This document shows, in pieces, positions 61,855 through 64,000 of a DNA stretch of 64,000 nt (the stretch's first letter is position 1; every line of letters begins with the position of its first letter). This DNA is from Brachypodius melanocephalos (lineage: Eukaryota > Chordata > Aves > Passeriformes > Pycnonotidae): positions 2,597,624-2,661,623 of the forward strand of contig VZSR01002420.1 of the NCBI GenBank assembly GCA_013398615.1. The letters run 5' to 3'. The position numbers were made by a program, and so were the translations under genes. The notes under the pieces were generated by a model, which had not been told where the DNA came from, made no database searches, and saw nothing but the letters and a program-made list of their open reading frames with translations.

Positions 61855-64000
61855 AGTTGTAATATTATTTGCCTAAATGCTGTTAGAAGGCTGTCATTTT
61901 CCTAGATGCCAAATTCCTAAAGAGAAAATTTTACCTGGAGAATTCAAACCCATTTGGATCCCTGTGTCTATTTGAATGTTTGAGGCTCTCCTAAAGCTTC
62001 CCCTACTAATCTCACGTCCCTGCTGATTACACTGTACTTTTCCAGCACTTCCAATTACTGTTAAATCAACCAATCTAAGACAACCTCAGGTATACAAAAT
62101 AATGATACAGAAAGATTTCTGTATGCCATAATTTCTAAATTTTTCAACCACCTTCTCTGTCTTGGTGATCAGTGGCAGCCAATCCAACCAATTGCCAAAA
62201 AATATTCCTGTAGCTTTGGCTTAAACTCTGAACAGAGCCAGCTCAAAAACATGAGCTATATATCAATTTTGTTCCACTGCCTGACAGCAAATTAAAAAAA
62301 TCAATACCTGCTATTTTTGTTGTAAGACCTGGTTTTTATGCATAGGTGCTGTTTTGGAGCTTCTTCTTAGATATTTTGTAGGAGAGAAGAAGTAAGGGAA
62401 AAGTTCTGATTCCTTGTTGTTATACCTTCCTACAGCAATGCGAAAGAGAGGTTGGAGGTCTGCAAGTGCTTTGCTTGCATTGAAAGCTCTGACCTCAGCC
62501 ATCAGGGAGGAAGTTTCAAGACTTGTAGATAGAAAGGAAACATTTTACCTATGGTGGAGGCAATGACAAATTTTTTTTAAAATTGTTTTCAGGGTTTAAA
62601 ATCAATACATTCTGCCAAACTTGAGCCTTCAAGTCTCCTTTGCTTTTTAAAAATTAAAGGAACTTCCAGCAGGAAAAGGTAGGCTTAGAAAACTGACTTT
62701 ACTTTCTAATAAATAATTTAAAAAACAACTAAAATACCCTAACATTTTTTAGATTTTATTTTAAACCACAATAATTTGGAAGGAAATGTGCATGAAAAAA
62801 AGAATTTGCAGATTCATGTGGATTAATGATAAACTTCACTGTTAAAGTAAGCAGCGAGATTTTCACAATACTGAGCTGAGTTCTTTTTATTTATTTCTGG
62901 TAATTGAATGCTTAGGTATCAAAACTGACATCAACTGTTCCTCTCAAGGATAAAGACAAAAGCTCTTGTTTTTAAAAAGCTGGAGTTTCATGAGCTGAGA
63001 CTTTATAAATCATCAACTAATGAGAATCATTGACATCATGGGAAGTGGCAGCACTCTATACTTTGACTTAAAAACATCCTGTCACTTACGAATGTAATGA
63101 AATTTTCAAGATATTTGAAAGTTCTCTAACTTTTTGTCTAGTGTCTGTTAGAGAATAAGAAAATATTTTAGGTATAGGATTTGACTGACTGAGCGTGTTG
63201 ATAGATGATGTTGTTGGAGGTTTGTGTGACTATATGTGGATTGTATAATTTTGTGTTTTAACTATACTGTATATCTACTAACATATGTATTTTTATGTAG
63301 TGAGTAATACTGTAACATATGTTCATGTTTTAGTACTTTGGAGACAGTTCAAGTGAAAAGGAAATGGGATTTTATATCTCCCGGATGTTTATTTTGACCT
63401 TTACATGTTCTTCAACAAACCTGAGAAGCTGCAGCTAGCGGGCAGTAGCAGTTGTGTGAGTGATGAGCTGTCTTGTTTCCATATCTTACAGTAGTCAGGA
63501 TTTAGTTTCCAGGGTAATGGTGTTATAGGCAATTATCCTGATATCCTGTATATGTTGATGTTGGCTGGACTTGGTTAAAACCTGGCATGCATCCACTCCC
63601 ACACTACCCTTGGCTTCAGGGACTTGCTCCTGGGGCAGGACCAGCAGGGGCACCAGTTTACCTGTCATGAATAAAAGGCCAAGAAGGTTTAAAGCCTCTT
63701 CTCCATCTTCAGGGTGTCAGACAAGAGACCCAGTTTGCTATTTCTCATCTGAGCTCCCAAGAACCCCAGCTCTAAGAGCTTTCCATCTCTGGTATTTCGA
63801 TAGAGGAAACACAGGTCAAGTGGGCTATGACATCAGTAAACCTCTTTTCCTGGGAATTTTTGATGGCAGTGATAAGGGTAAAGGAAGACTTTCCTTCTCA
63901 GCAAAGTCATTTGCTTACTGAAAGGCATGTTAGAAGATTAAAACCACAACAATCCATGCTCCAAATAAACCCTCAGGTTTTCCTTGCAGCCAGTGGTGAG
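61855..64000. other. Noncoding sequence, no gene recognised
   Basis: AT-rich unique DNA. The last open frame (63571-63921 plus, 116 codons) starts at TTG and has no recognised domain. The window ends without a gene boundary. Confidence 0.55.

Noticed and set aside
1..64000. A novel multi-gene system, such as a defence island, biosynthetic cluster or CRISPR array
   Set aside because: This is vertebrate noncoding DNA. I saw no operon-like gene packing, no regularly spaced repeats and no linked gene set.

Overview
The window is vertebrate nuclear DNA, most likely from a bird. The evidence is several fragments of the avian CR1 LINE family. One carries the standard CR1 3' end as seen from the minus strand (AGAATCACAGAATGG then GGGTTGGAAGG). 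A terminal-repeat element at 22.3-22.5 kb starts and ends like LTRs I associate with songbird endogenous retroviruses, so a passerine is my best guess, from memory. There are two 100-N assembly gaps. The sequence is AT-rich, with scattered homopolymer runs and many short, unrelated open frames.

No gene could be recognised. No frame on either strand matches a protein family I know apart from CR1 reverse-transcriptase pieces, and I see no tRNA, rRNA, snRNA, CRISPR or prokaryotic-type operon. The layout fits an intergenic interval or the interior of a very long intron. Long open frames at 2.6, 36.4-36.9, 40.2, 47.1-47.9 and 48.5 kb are listed only as weak candidates; the best is a minus-strand frame at 36.4-36.9 kb behind a strong splice-acceptor-like tract.

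Layout: 1-9.9 kb is unique sequence with a possible MIR-like relic (3.9 kb), a 26-bp tandem repeat (4.2 kb) and a 142-nt G/T-only tract (6.6 kb). 9.9-22.3 kb holds a CR1 tail, the first gap and a CpG cluster at 17.6-17.9 kb. At 22.3 kb is an LTR element with a 5-bp target duplication and a gap inside it. 22.5-41 kb holds several perfect or near-perfect hairpins, a CpG cluster (27.6 kb), a CR1 fragment (27.9 kb) and the exon-like frame. 41-44.4 kb has a CR1 3' end, a CR1 reverse-transcriptase fragment and a dense CpG cluster (44.2-44.3 kb). 44.4-57.2 kb has motif-dense, possibly conserved noncoding stretches (46.07, 49.8-50.8 kb). 57.25-58.5 kb is the largest CR1 copy, with an internal deletion. 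The rest is AT-rich with a second G/T tract at 61.8 kb.

The repeats are unrelated insertions of different ages, not a system of cooperating genes. If there is function here it is probably regulatory (CpG clusters, homeodomain-site-rich stretches) or in unannotated noncoding transcripts; sequence alone cannot decide this.
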